This document shows positions 47,082 through 54,843 of a DNA stretch of 64,000 nucleotides, one piece after another. Position 1 is the first letter of the stretch. Each line of letters opens with the position of its first letter. The DNA is from Streptomyces sp. NBC_00440 (GTDB lineage Bacteria; Actinomycetota; Actinomycetes; Streptomycetales; Streptomycetaceae). The notes below the pieces were generated by a model. It worked only from the letters and a program-made list of their open reading frames with translations, did no database searches and was not told where the DNA came from. The translations under genes and the position numbers were made by a program. The stretch covers positions 4,088,001-4,152,000 of the forward strand of contig NZ_CP107921.1 in the NCBI RefSeq assembly GCF_036014215.1, read 5' to 3'.

Positions 47082-48041
47082 TCACGGTGGCAGCGGCCAG
47101 GGGTAGCGTGCCGGGAAGCTGTGGCCCGCGAGTTCCTGTTCGGTTGTGCGGAGGGCGGCGGTGAGCGCTCCGTGGAAGAAGCGCGCGGAGCCTTTCCGGC
47201 CCAGTTTGCGCTTGACGTACCACCAGCGCAGCACCGGAGTCTCCCCCGGGCGCGGCCGGCAGTACTTCACCACCTGGGTCCGCTCGTGGAGCGTCAGCTC
47301 CAACTGGTGGACGAGGAGGGTGCTGACGTTGTCGACGGAGCCCGCGAAACCTTCCAGAGCAGCCGTGATCACGCAGGCGTCAAGGAATGCCCGCGGGTAC
47401 TCCGCCCTGTACACCTGGGCCGGTGGCAGGACCAGTACCAGCCGCGTCTGGAGCCCGTGCTGGGTGATCTGGTCGATCTCCCATTTCAGGGCATCGCGGA
47501 TCCCCTGTCCCGGCGGCAGGATCAGGACGATGGAATGGGCGCGGCGGATCAGGGTCCGGACGGCCCCCTGCCACTGGTCGTGGGGCGAGCGCATCCAGAC
47601 CGGCCCCGGTGGCGCGAGCCTGCGGTCCTGGTCGACCAGCGCGTAGGTCTTCAGCCCGAGAGCCTTCCGGGCGCTTCGGGCGATCGCCTGTTCCATGGTG
47701 GAGGCGCCGAACCAGGCGTGGGACAGGGCGACTTCGCCGTCACTGCCGAACGGCCGCAGGATCAGGCAGTACTCCTCCTGGGACCCGACCAGCGGGCCGA
47801 GTACCTCCTGATACATCCGCGTCCGCGTGGTCCGCCGGTAGCGCCCCCAGGTGAGGGCGATGGGAAGGGCGATCACAGCGACGTAGACCAGGGGCCGCAC
47901 GAACGTCAGCGGATCGAAGTAGCCGCCGTACTGCCGGTGCAGGGACAGCAGTTTCAGACCGAGGGCCATGAGGACGCCGACACCCAGGAGGATGACCACC
48001 CCGCCACCGCGCACGCCGCGCCATAACTTGTGCCCCCGCAT
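47082..48041 (-). CDS. Two-span membrane protein with cytoplasmic Rossmann-like (TIR/SLOG-like) domain
   Basis: A 319-residue protein. Two N-terminal spans (about 13-32 and 45-65) anchor a cytoplasmic domain of about 230 residues. That domain starts YCLILRPFGSDGE and includes TMEQAIARSARKALGLKTYALVD, WQGAVRTLIRRAHSIVLILPPG, and KWEIDQI. The pattern strand-LR.F..DG, a GxP-like loop, W..V..LI..A..IVL and WE is shared by a family of uncharacterised membrane proteins in streptomycetes and looks like a TIR- or SLOG-like fold. The decayed gene at 48901-49584 is a relative. It lies between the SLOG and SLATT-like genes in one direction. Confidence 0.65.
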   Translation of the reverse strand: MRGHKLWRGVRGGGVVILLGVGVLMALGLKLLSLHRQYGGYFDPLTFVRPLVYVAVIALPIALTWGRYRRTTRTRMYQEVLGPLVGSQEEYCLILRPFGSDGEVALSHAWFGASTMEQAIARSARKALGLKTYALVDQDRRLAPPGPVWMRSPHDQWQGAVRTLIRRAHSIVLILPPGQGIRDALKWEIDQITQHGLQTRLVLVLPPAQVYRAEYPRAFLDACVITAALEGFAGSVDNVSTLLVHQLELTLHERTQVVKYCRPRPGETPVLRWWYVKRKLGRKGSARFFHGALTAALRTTEQELAGHSFPARYPWPLPP

Positions 48042-48086
48042 GGAGACGAACGTAGTGCACTCGCGCGACTACAGTCCATGAACATG

Positions 48087-48599
48087 TCACATCGCGATAC
48101 CGGCCACGAAGGCCATGAGGTAGGAGACCGCGAAGATGACCGGCACCCACTGCTCGACATGCGTCAGCGGCAGATATCTGCGCCAGTCCAGCCCCTGGCC
48201 CAGCGCTCCCCACTCAGCCCGGGAGTAGGCGAAAGCCGGCAGCCTCGCTTCCAGGGCCCCGATCACCTCGTACTTGGCTGTGTTGAGCTGGCGGTACGAG
48301 CGCACCATCATCCACCACGCCGCGCACTGCGCGAACAGGATCAGCAGCCCCGACGTCAGTATCCAGACGGAGGTGCCGGTCAGTGCGTGGCCCGAGAGCG
48401 CGGCCACCACGGCCACGACGGCGCTGTTGAGTGACAGGAAGAAGGTGTTGGTGAGGTTGCGCCGGGCGCTGACGCGGTCTGCCATCTCCACGCAGAGTTT
48501 GTACTGTTCGAGTATCGCCAGCTGATACCGGTCCCCTGACCTGGAGTAGTGAGAGGCGTCGATGTCGGTGTTCCACAGTGCATCCCCGATGTCACTCAT
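48087..48599 (-). CDS. SLATT / RipA-like small membrane protein
   Basis: A 170-residue protein beginning at ATG 48599 (MSDIGDALWNTDIDASHYSRSG). Residues about 30-50 (LEQYKLCVEMADRVSARRNLTNTFFLSLN) lead into a two-span hairpin (about 50-68 and 75-98). A conserved RSYRQLNTAKYEVIGALEARLPAFAY segment and a C-terminal span (PVIFAVSYLMAFVAGIAM) follow. This is the layout of SLATT (SMODS- and SLOG-associating two-TM effector) and of RipA-like octameric membrane proteins. In such systems the membrane protein is proposed to act as a pore-forming effector. First gene of a likely three-gene unit; the next gene begins 45 bases downstream. Confidence 0.72.
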   Translation of the reverse strand: MSDIGDALWNTDIDASHYSRSGDRYQLAILEQYKLCVEMADRVSARRNLTNTFFLSLNSAVVAVVAALSGHALTGTSVWILTSGLLILFAQCAAWWMMVRSYRQLNTAKYEVIGALEARLPAFAYSRAEWGALGQGLDWRRYLPLTHVEQWVPVIFAVSYLMAFVAGIAM

Positions 48600-48704
48600 G
48601 CCTTCAGCATGACGAAGGCGTGTGTCCCTTGTCAGCGGTTCCTTGTCAACCGGCCACCTGCTCCGGCGCGCTGCTTTGGCACGCTGCTCCGGCACGCTGA
48701 CGGG

Positions 48705-48911
48705 ATGACGGCGGACGACGGTACCGGCCGCGCAGGGTCAGGAGCCGAAGAGGCCGCCCAGGAAGCACAGTTACGGGTCATCGGGCCCCGGATGTCGTGG
48801 CTGCTGGGCGGTGTGGCCGTGCTGGCGAGCGCACCGTTGCGGCTGTCGCTCTTGGCCTTCCGTCTCGCCCGGAATCTGCACAACCGCCTTATGCAGCACG
48901 GTGAATGGTGA
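48705..48911 (+). CDS. Small hydrophobic protein upstream of a decayed gene
   Basis: A 68-residue protein, MTADDGTGRAGSGAEEAAQEA then a hydrophobic stretch SWLLGGVAVLASAPLRLSLLAF and a basic end. The codon third positions are GC-rich, but no strong ribosome site is visible. It overlaps the start of the decayed membrane gene by 11 bases. It may be the intact first gene of a pair whose second member has decayed. Modest support. Confidence 0.45.
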   Translation: MTADDGTGRAGSGAEEAAQEAQLRVIGPRMSWLLGGVAVLASAPLRLSLLAFRLARNLHNRLMQHGEW

Positions 48912-49584
48912 ATGGGTAGTCGTGGTGCTCGTCGCCTCCTTCCTGCTGCCTGTCCCGATGTACTACCTCGCCGCCGCGGTACGCCGCGCCGGGCGCCGCC
49001 GAGTGGCCCGCCCCCGCGGACACGGAGCCGCCCGGCCGCCCGTATGTGCTCTACCTGCGGGAGTTCACCGAGGACCCCGTCCGGGCCAGGCTCGCACCCG
49101 CGGTACGTACGGCGCTCGGTGGCCCGGGCCGCTCCCCCCTCAGCGAGGAGGAGCAACTCGCCAGAGCCGTCCGTTTCATCGGCCCGCTCGTCGCCTCGGG
49201 CCGTCCCGGCGCCCGGCTGCACCACGCGGGTGCGTGGCGCGCCACCATGCCCGCGGACGACCGGCACGGTCCGGTCCTGCGGTTGATGGGGGGAGGAGAC
49301 GCTGATCCTGATGTCGACCGGCGGTGGCGGGGCCGGGCTGCGCCGGGAACTGGAGCAGGCACTGACCCGGGTCCCACGGCAGCGGCTCCTCCCGCTGATC
49401 CCGCACGGTGCGGAGGCCTACGCGCAGCTCTCGACGGAGATGCTGCGCGAGGGGTGGCTCACCGCGCCGCTGCCCGGGTATCCGCCGCTGTCCGAGCGCC
49501 GGGCGCGGGTCCTTCCGTACCGTGGCGCGGTCGGGTTCGGCGCGGACGGCGCCGCCCGCTTCGTCCGGTTCGATCCCCGGGGCT
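48901..49584 (+). pseudogene. Frameshifted, truncated relative of the 47082-48041 membrane protein
   Basis: Three consecutive frames join to make one family-like protein. Frame 1 from GTG 48901 gives NGEWVVVVLVASFLLPVPMYYLAAAVRRAG (a membrane span). Near 48990-49010 it must shift +1 to EPPGRPYVLYLREFTEDP and EEEQLARAVRFIGPLVASGRPG. At the G-run 49288-49293 a second +1 shift leads to EETLILMSTGGGGAGLRRELEQAL. The homology ends at about 49584, where MFS homology on the other strand begins. Two frame errors plus truncation mark a pseudogene; base-calling errors in G/C runs could explain the shifts but not the truncation. Confidence 0.72.
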
Positions 49585-50019
49585 GCGGCTTTCGACTGCT
49601 CGCCCGGCGGGAACTCCACCCGGAGCATGGACAGCACCTGCGGCACCATGAGGGCGGCGGAGGCGCCCTGTGCGATGCGGGCGGCGATCAGCATCTCCGG
49701 ATCGACGGCGAGGCCGGTCAGTGCCGAGGTGATGGTGAAGGCGAGCAGCGAGCTGGAAGACGCGGAGCCGGCCGAACCGGTCGCCCAGGCGGGATGCGGT
49801 GATCATGCCGGAGGCGAAGGCGAGTACATAACCGGCGATCGACCACTCCAACTGGGTGCTCGAAGCGTGCAGTTCGCGCCGCAGGGAGGGTAACGCCACA
49901 TTGATGACGGTGGTGTCGACCAGGTCCATGAAGGTCGCGGACAGCGTGACGACGAACGCCGCCCACCGCCTCGGGTTGAACCCGTCGGTGGCGCTGGGGG
50001 AGGCCGAGGCTGATGACAT
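49585..50019 (-). pseudogene. Truncated, frameshifted MFS drug-efflux transporter (DHA2 type)
   Basis: From ATG 50019 the reading gives NPRRWAAFVVTLSATFMDLVDTTVINVALPSL, then LEWSIAGYVLAFASG and GDRFGRLRVFQ, the first two spans and loop of EmrB/QacA-type transporters. About 49755 the frame breaks and continues as LLAFTITSALTGLAVDPEMLIAARIAQGASAALMVPQ in another frame. Homology stops at 49587 after about 145 residues of an expected 450-500. The MarR gene, divergent from it, is intact, as in usual MarR-MFS pairs. Confidence 0.8.
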
Positions 50020-50085
50020 GGGTCGTCCCCTTCGTGAACGGCCCGAGGCACACGTGTCGGGCATCGTGGACGAGCCAAGAGAGGG

Positions 50086-50102
50086 TTTGCTTTGAAAGCA
50101 AA
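50086..50102. promoter_or_regulatory. MarR operator
   Basis: TTTGCTTT and AAAGCAAA are perfect 8-bp arms around one base, between the MarR and MFS starts. An AT-rich palindrome in a divergent MarR-transporter gap is the classical autoregulatory operator. Confidence 0.75.
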
Positions 50103-50123
50103 GCCATGAGGAGGTTGGCGCGG

Positions 50124-50615
50124 ATGTCAACGGAGCACGAGCTGGAGACGTCGCAGGCGACCGGCCTGACCAGGGACGACGCGATCAGGGCGATGCTCGT
50201 GCTGATGCCCCGGGTGGCCCAGCGGATCAAGCGCACCACCGTTCCGGAGCAGCTCCGGTCAATGAATCTGGCCCCCCGGCACCTCTCGCTCCTGTCCCAC
50301 CTCGTCTTCGACGGGCCGGCCCTCGTCAGTGAACTCGCCGCGCGTCTTGAGGTCGCCCCGACGACGGTGAGCCTGATGGTCGCCGACCTCAGCCGCCAGG
50401 GAGTCGTGGAGCGGAAGTCCGACCCCGCCGACCGCAGGCGCACGGTCGTCACCATCACGGAGGACCCGGCGACCCGCGACGCGATCAACGGCTGGCTGGC
50501 CCGGGGCGCCGGGGCCTGGGAGAAGGCACTCGAACCGCTGACCCCACAGGAGCGCGCGATGTTCGTACGCACCATGGAGGCGTACGAGAAGGGCGCCTCC
50601 ACGCTGCCCGACTGA
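50124..50615 (+). CDS. MarR-family transcriptional regulator
   Basis: A 163-residue winged-helix repressor. Segments PRHLSLLSHLVFDGPALVSELAARLEVAPTTVSLMVADL (shown in outline) and RQGVVERKSDPADRRRTVVTIT are the HTH and wing of MarR proteins. ATG at 50124 after GAGGAGG. It probably repressed the adjoining efflux pump, which is now broken, so the regulator may be an orphan or may act elsewhere. Confidence 0.92.
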   Translation: MSTEHELETSQATGLTRDDAIRAMLVLMPRVAQRIKRTTVPEQLRSMNLAPRHLSLLSHLVFDGPALVSELAARLEVAPTTVSLMVADLSRQGVVERKSDPADRRRTVVTITEDPATRDAINGWLARGAGAWEKALEPLTPQERAMFVRTMEAYEKGASTLPD

Positions 50616-50665
50616 CCAGCGGGAGCACTGCGGAGCCGCCTCTCAGCACCGGCCTGCTCAGCATG

Positions 50666-50703
50666 GAAGGGCGCCAGGAGAGCTGAGTCTCCTGACGCCC
50701 TTC
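50666..50703. terminator. Bidirectional terminator marR / DUF5324
   Basis: A 15-bp stem with one G-T pair (50666-50680 and 50689-50703) between convergent genes. Confidence 0.85.
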
Positions 50704-50778
50704 GCGTCTGCCGGCCCGATGACGGCGCCGCCCGGCGGATCGGTCCCGCGGACCAGTCCGCCGGATCAGTCCACGGGA

Positions 50779-51477
50779 TCAGCCCCGGGGGTCGTCACGC
50801 TCCTGGTCTGCCTCTTCGGCCTCGGCCTGCTTGGCCTTGACCTCGGGGTCCAGTGCGTCGGGGCTGCCGTCGACCGAGGTGAGCGGCGGCCGCCGGTCCC
50901 CGACCTCGGTGGGCGCGGGCGGCTCGACCAGCCAGTCGGGGTTCGCCTGCTTGTCCCACCACTTCCAGGCTGCGAACGCGCCTCCGGCGACGACGCCGAG
51001 CACGATGACGCCCTTGGCCAGCCGGCTCGCCTTCGCGCACCGCTGCTGCTTTCTGACCAGCTTCTGGATCTGCTTCGCCGAGACCTGACCGCGCAGCGCC
51101 GCCACGGCGGCCGCACTGCGGGCCGCGGCCTCCTCGCGGACGGGCTGGGCCGCTGCCACGGCCTGTTCCACCCTCGGTGCGAGCTGGCACTGCGCCTGCC
51201 GGGCCGCCTTGGCCGCACGCTGCGCCGCCGCGTCGACCTTCGGCGGTACATGAGTGAGGGCCTGGTCGACGTGGGGTGCGAGCCGCGCGTCGTACTGAGT
51301 GCGGGCCTGCTGTGCTGCCAGCGAGACCTTCGGGGCCAGCCGTACACGAGCTTCGTTGGCGTAATGCGTGGCCTGTTCCTTGGCCGTTCCGGCGTAGGGC
51401 GCCACCACTTCCGCGGCGTGCAGCACGTTCTCCTTCGCCGTACCGGTCGCGGCGCGCACGCTGTCCATGCGGGTCAC
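50779..51477 (-). CDS. DUF5324 single-span membrane protein (CwsA-position)
   Basis: A 232-residue protein. Residues 1 to about 150 are long Ala/Gln/Arg-rich amphipathic helices (repeated AAQQARTQYDARLAPHVDQAL-like units) without a signal peptide. One span follows (AKGVIVLGVVAGGAFAAWKWW, about 155-175), then a short acidic tail. The GTG at 51477 follows GAGGAGG. It sits immediately before ppiA on the opposite strand, exactly where cwsA (Rv0008c), a CrgA partner of similar helix-then-span build, lies in M. tuberculosis. A division or envelope role is inferred from position only. Confidence 0.82.
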   Translation of the reverse strand: MTRMDSVRAATGTAKENVLHAAEVVAPYAGTAKEQATHYANEARVRLAPKVSLAAQQARTQYDARLAPHVDQALTHVPPKVDAAAQRAAKAARQAQCQLAPRVEQAVAAAQPVREEAAARSAAAVAALRGQVSAKQIQKLVRKQQRCAKASRLAKGVIVLGVVAGGAFAAWKWWDKQANPDWLVEPPAPTEVGDRRPPLTSVDGSPDALDPEVKAKQAEAEEADQERDDPRG

Positions 51478-51762
51478 GGGTTCCTCCTCATCGGTGGCGT
51501 TCTGTCATTCGCCTGTCCACCCTTTTCGAAATCATGCCTGTCCGGGACCTTCGCGGCACGCGAGATCAGGCATCCGGGTCAGGAAAGGCGTAATGCGTCA
51601 TTGTGGTGCAAGGGGGAGTTCTGCGGCCGACAATGCCATGGTTCGGCCCGGTGCGCGCCGGTTCGGCAGTCACCTGAGTGCTTTTCCCCTGCGTGGCGGC
51701 TCGGCGCTCCGCGTCCGTGCGAGGATCGGTGAACGTCAGAGAAGACTTACGGAAGGCACACC

Positions 51763-52314
51763 GTGGCCGAGCAGCTTTACGCCACCCTGAAGACCAACCA
51801 CGGCGACATCGAGATTCGGCTGCTGCCGAACCACGCGCCGAAGACGGTCAGGAACTTTGTCGAGCTCGCTCAGGGAGAGCGGGAGTGGACCCACCCGGCC
51901 ACCGGCAAGAAGTCCACGGACCGGCTCTACGACGGCACCGTCTTCCACCGCGTGATCAGTGGCTTCATGATCCAGGGCGGCGACCCGCTGGGCAACGGCA
52001 CGGGTGGCCCCGGCTACGAGTTCGGTGACGAGTTCCACCCGGACCTGTCCTTCGACAGGCCGTACCTGCTCGCCATGGCCAACGCGGGACCGGGCACCAA
52101 CGGCTCGCAGTTCTTCATCACGGTGCAGCCGACGACCTGGCTGACGCGTAAGCACAGCATCTTCGGCGAGGTCACCGACGCGGCGAGCCAGAAGGTCATC
52201 GACGAGATCATCACCACCCCGACCAACCCGCGCACCGACCGGCCGGTGCAGGACGTCGTCATCGAGACGGTGGTCGTCGAGACCCGCGACGGCGTCGCGA
52301 CCCGGAAGAGCTGA
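51763..52314 (+). CDS. ppiA: Cyclophilin-type peptidyl-prolyl cis-trans isomerase
   Basis: A 183-residue cytoplasmic foldase. Catalytic-site segments FHRVISGFMIQGGDPLGNGTGGPG, with the arginine in HRV, and GTNGSQFFITVQPTTWL are textbook cyclophilin. GTG at 51763 after GGAAGG. Corresponds to Rv0009 in the mycobacterial order. Confidence 0.97.
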   Translation: MAEQLYATLKTNHGDIEIRLLPNHAPKTVRNFVELAQGEREWTHPATGKKSTDRLYDGTVFHRVISGFMIQGGDPLGNGTGGPGYEFGDEFHPDLSFDRPYLLAMANAGPGTNGSQFFITVQPTTWLTRKHSIFGEVTDAASQKVIDEIITTPTNPRTDRPVQDVVIETVVVETRDGVATRKS

Positions 52315-52479
52315 ACCGCGCGGCGGCCGGTGGAGGCCGCCCGATCCCGCGGGCGCGGGAGCGGTGGGAGCAGAGAGCCCGTTGCCTCATCCGGTACGGG
52401 AACCACCCGCCCCGTTCGTCCGTATGACGAGCGGGGCGGGTGCAGTGCGTACGCGACCCGTACGAGACGAGGGAACCCG

Positions 52480-53373
52480 ATGGAAGAGTTGCCAGGAGGC
52501 CCGGAGCGGCAGTCCGGAGCGGGCGGTCTGCCCCACTGCTACCGCCACCCCGGCGTGGAGACGGGCATCAGCTGTGTCCGCTGCGAGCGGCCGATCTGTC
52601 CGCAGTGCATGATCAGCGCCTCCGTCGGCTTCCAGTGCCCGGAGTGCGTACGCGGGTCGGGTACGGGCAGCACCCCGGCCGCGGCGAGCCGGCCGCGCAC
52701 CGTGGCGGGCGGTGCGGTCACCGCCGACCCGCGCCTGCTCACCAAGATCCTCATCGGGATCAACGTCCTGGTGTTCATCATGCAGGTGGCGAACAACAAC
52801 AGCTTCGACTCCAGTTTCGAGCTGGTGGGCCAGGCGCAGACCACGCCGTTCGGGCCGCTGGTGGGCGTCGCCCAGGGGCAGTGGTACCGGCTGTTCACCG
52901 CGATGTTCATGCACGCCAACTACGCGCACATCGGGTTCAACATGCTGAGCCTCTGGTGGATCGGCGGGCCGCTGGAGGCGGCGCTCGGCCGGGCCCGCTA
53001 CATCGCGCTGTATCTGCTCTCCGGGCTGGCCGGCAGCGCGCTCACCTATCTCATCGCCTCGCCGACCGAGGCGTCGCTCGGGGCGTCCGGCGCCATCTTC
53101 GGGCTGCTGGGTGCCACCGGTGTCCTGATGAAGCGCATGAACTACGACATGCGGCCGCTCCTCGGCCTGCTCGTGGTCAACGTGATCTTCACCTTCACCG
53201 GTGGCATCGCCTGGCAGGCGCATCTGGGCGGCTTCGTCGCCGGGATCGTCATCGCGATCGGGATGGTGCACGCCCCGCGCGAGCGGCGGACGCTGCTGCA
53301 GTTCGGGACCTGTGCGCTCGTCCTGGTGGCGACCATCGGCATGGTGCTGGCCAGAACCGCGATGCTGACTTGA
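52480..53373 (+). CDS. Rhomboid-family intramembrane serine protease
   Basis: A 297-residue protein. An N-terminal B-box-like zinc-binding knuckle (CYRHPGVETGISCVRCERPICPQC, cysteines in pairs, in outline) precedes six spans. The rhomboid motifs are present: HIGFN (His150, Asn154), GASGAIFG with nucleophile Ser203, and AHLGGF with catalytic His248. It should cleave membrane helices; substrates unknown. ATG at 52480 after GAGGGAA. Replaces Rv0010c of mycobacteria at this locus. Confidence 0.95.
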   Translation: MEELPGGPERQSGAGGLPHCYRHPGVETGISCVRCERPICPQCMISASVGFQCPECVRGSGTGSTPAAASRPRTVAGGAVTADPRLLTKILIGINVLVFIMQVANNNSFDSSFELVGQAQTTPFGPLVGVAQGQWYRLFTAMFMHANYAHIGFNMLSLWWIGGPLEAALGRARYIALYLLSGLAGSALTYLIASPTEASLGASGAIFGLLGATGVLMKRMNYDMRPLLGLLVVNVIFTFTGGIAWQAHLGGFVAGIVIAIGMVHAPRERRTLLQFGTCALVLVATIGMVLARTAMLT

Positions 53374-53401
53374 GGGGCCTGATCCGAACGGCAGGACCCA
53401 G

Positions 53402-53601
53402 TTGTCCACAGCGAGTGGCGGATCTTGTGCATCCTGTGGGGAACAGCAGTGCCCCTTGCCGCTGACCTGGGTTTCCCCAGGAAGGGCAAGGGGCCGGCCA
53501 CTGTTGTGGTATGGCGCCGAGTAGTCACACCGGCGTCAACGCCCGAAAGTTATCCACAGATCTTCTGAGTTTTCCCCGGCTGTGGATAGCGCTGTGGATA
53601 A
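53402..53601. promoter_or_regulatory. Cluster of four DnaA boxes outside oriC
   Basis: TTGTCCACA at 53402-53410, TTATCCACA at 53550-53558, and on the minus strand CTATCCACA at 53581-53589 and TTATCCACA at 53593-53601. Three of the four are exact consensus boxes. The region is intergenic (rhomboid stop to crgA stop, 276 bases), about 21 kb from oriC. Such a cluster could titrate DnaA or influence transcription. Confidence 0.8.
53451..53494 (+). terminator. Terminator of the rhomboid gene
   Basis: A 10-bp outer stem (53451-53460 and 53485-53494) with a 5-bp inner stem (53466-53470 and 53477-53481). Lies between two DnaA boxes of the cluster. Confidence 0.65.
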
Positions 53602-53649
53602 CTCAGGGCAGGGCTTGACGGTCACCTGGACATGTGAGAGCCCGCAGGG

Positions 53650-53907
53650 CTACTTCCACTGGGTCGAGACGCCGAAGCCACCCGCGATGAAGCCGAAGCC
53701 GACCACGATGTTCCAGTTCCCGAGCGGCTTGATGGGCATACTGCCGTCCGTGACGTAAAAGACAACGATCCAGGCGAGACCGATCAAGAAGAAGGCCAGC
53801 ATCACGGGGGCCACCCAGCTGCGATTGGTCAGCTTTATGGCAGTCGCCTGCTTCGTCGCGGGCGGCGGCGTGAAATCGGCCTTCTTGCGGATACGTGACT
53901 TCGGCAC
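53650..53907 (-). CDS. crgA: Cell division protein CrgA
   Basis: An 85-residue protein starting at GTG 53907 ([15 protein letters not shown]), with GGAGAG upstream. Two spans: [23 protein letters not shown] and [17 protein letters not shown]. CrgA coordinates growth and sporulation septation in Streptomyces and binds division and PBP proteins in mycobacteria. Same relative place as Rv0011c. Confidence 0.97.
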   Translation of the reverse strand: MPKSRIRKKADFTPPPATKQATAIKLTNRSWVAPVMLAFFLIGLAWIVVFYVTDGSMPIKPLGNWNIVVGFGFIAGGFGVSTQWK

Positions 53908-54055
53908 GAGGGGCTCTCCTGTCGATGCGCTGCGTGACCGCGCAGGGGGAACTGTTGAGGAAGTGCCGGGAGCGCGGGATGCGACGGGGCGCATTGCCTC
54001 CCCCGGGCGTCCGTTAGCGTAGTGCTTCCGGGGTTGGGAAGGAGATAAGGGTACG

Positions 54056-54823
54056 TTGAGCAATTCTGACGACTCTCCCACAGGGGCCGCCCGCCGCCGC
54101 GACTGGAGGCCGGTCCGGGTCCTCACCGCCGCCGTTTTCGCGCTCGCCGGACTCATCTTCGTGACCAGCTTCAACACCGCCAAGGGCACCGATATCCGCA
54201 GCGATGCGTCGATGCTGAAACTCTCGGACCTCATCCAGGAGCGCAACGGCAAGAACAAGGAACTCGGCGACTCCACCGCCGCCGTCCGCCGCGATGTCGA
54301 CGCGCTCGCCCAGCGTGACGGAGGCGTCACGAAGAAGGAGGACGCCGGCCTCAAGGAGCTGGAGAAGTCCGCCGGTACGCAGAAGCTCAGCGGCTCCGCC
54401 GTCTCGGTCACGCTCGACGACGCCCCGCCGAACACCACCGCGAACCCCGGCTACCCCGAACCGCAGCCCAACGACCTGGTCATCCACCAGCAGGACCTGC
54501 AAGCGGTGGTGAACGCCCTGTGGCAGGGCGGTGCCAAGGGCATCAAAGTCATGGACCAGCGGCTGATCACCACCAGCGCTGTGCGCTGCGTGGGCAACAC
54601 CCTGCTCCTCCAGGGCCGCGTCTACTCGCCCCCGTACAAGGTGACGGCCGTCGGCAACCCCGACAAGCTGAAGAAGGCGCTCACGGCCTCCCCGGCGATC
54701 CAGAACTACCTGCAGTACGTGAAGGCGTACGGGCTCGGCTGGAAAGTAGATGACGACCAGGCGGTGACTCTTCCCGGTTACTCGGGCACAGTGGATCTCC
54801 ATTACGCAGGACCTGTGGGGTAG
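54056..54823 (+). CDS. DUF881 membrane protein
   Basis: A 255-residue protein beginning at TTG 54056 after GGAAGGAGATAAGGG. One N-terminal span ([21 protein letters not shown], about 19-39), a coiled segment (about 55-110), then the DUF881 fold with [31 protein letters not shown] and [13 protein letters not shown]. Conserved near crgA and pknB in actinobacteria (Rv0012); function unknown, envelope or division suspected. Confidence 0.92.
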   Translation: MSNSDDSPTGAARRRDWRPVRVLTAAVFALAGLIFVTSFNTAKGTDIRSDASMLKLSDLIQERNGKNKELGDSTAAVRRDVDALAQRDGGVTKKEDAGLKELEKSAGTQKLSGSAVSVTLDDAPPNTTANPGYPEPQPNDLVIHQQDLQAVVNALWQGGAKGIKVMDQRLITTSAVRCVGNTLLLQGRVYSPPYKVTAVGNPDKLKKALTASPAIQNYLQYVKAYGLGWKVDDDQAVTLPGYSGTVDLHYAGPVG

Positions 54824-54843
54824 TTCCAGGGAGGCGGACGGCT

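Noticed and set aside
46035..48026. A 663-codon plus-strand open frame through tRNA-Ala and the SLOG locus
   Set aside because: It runs through a tRNA and a terminator and opposes genes with recognisable domains.
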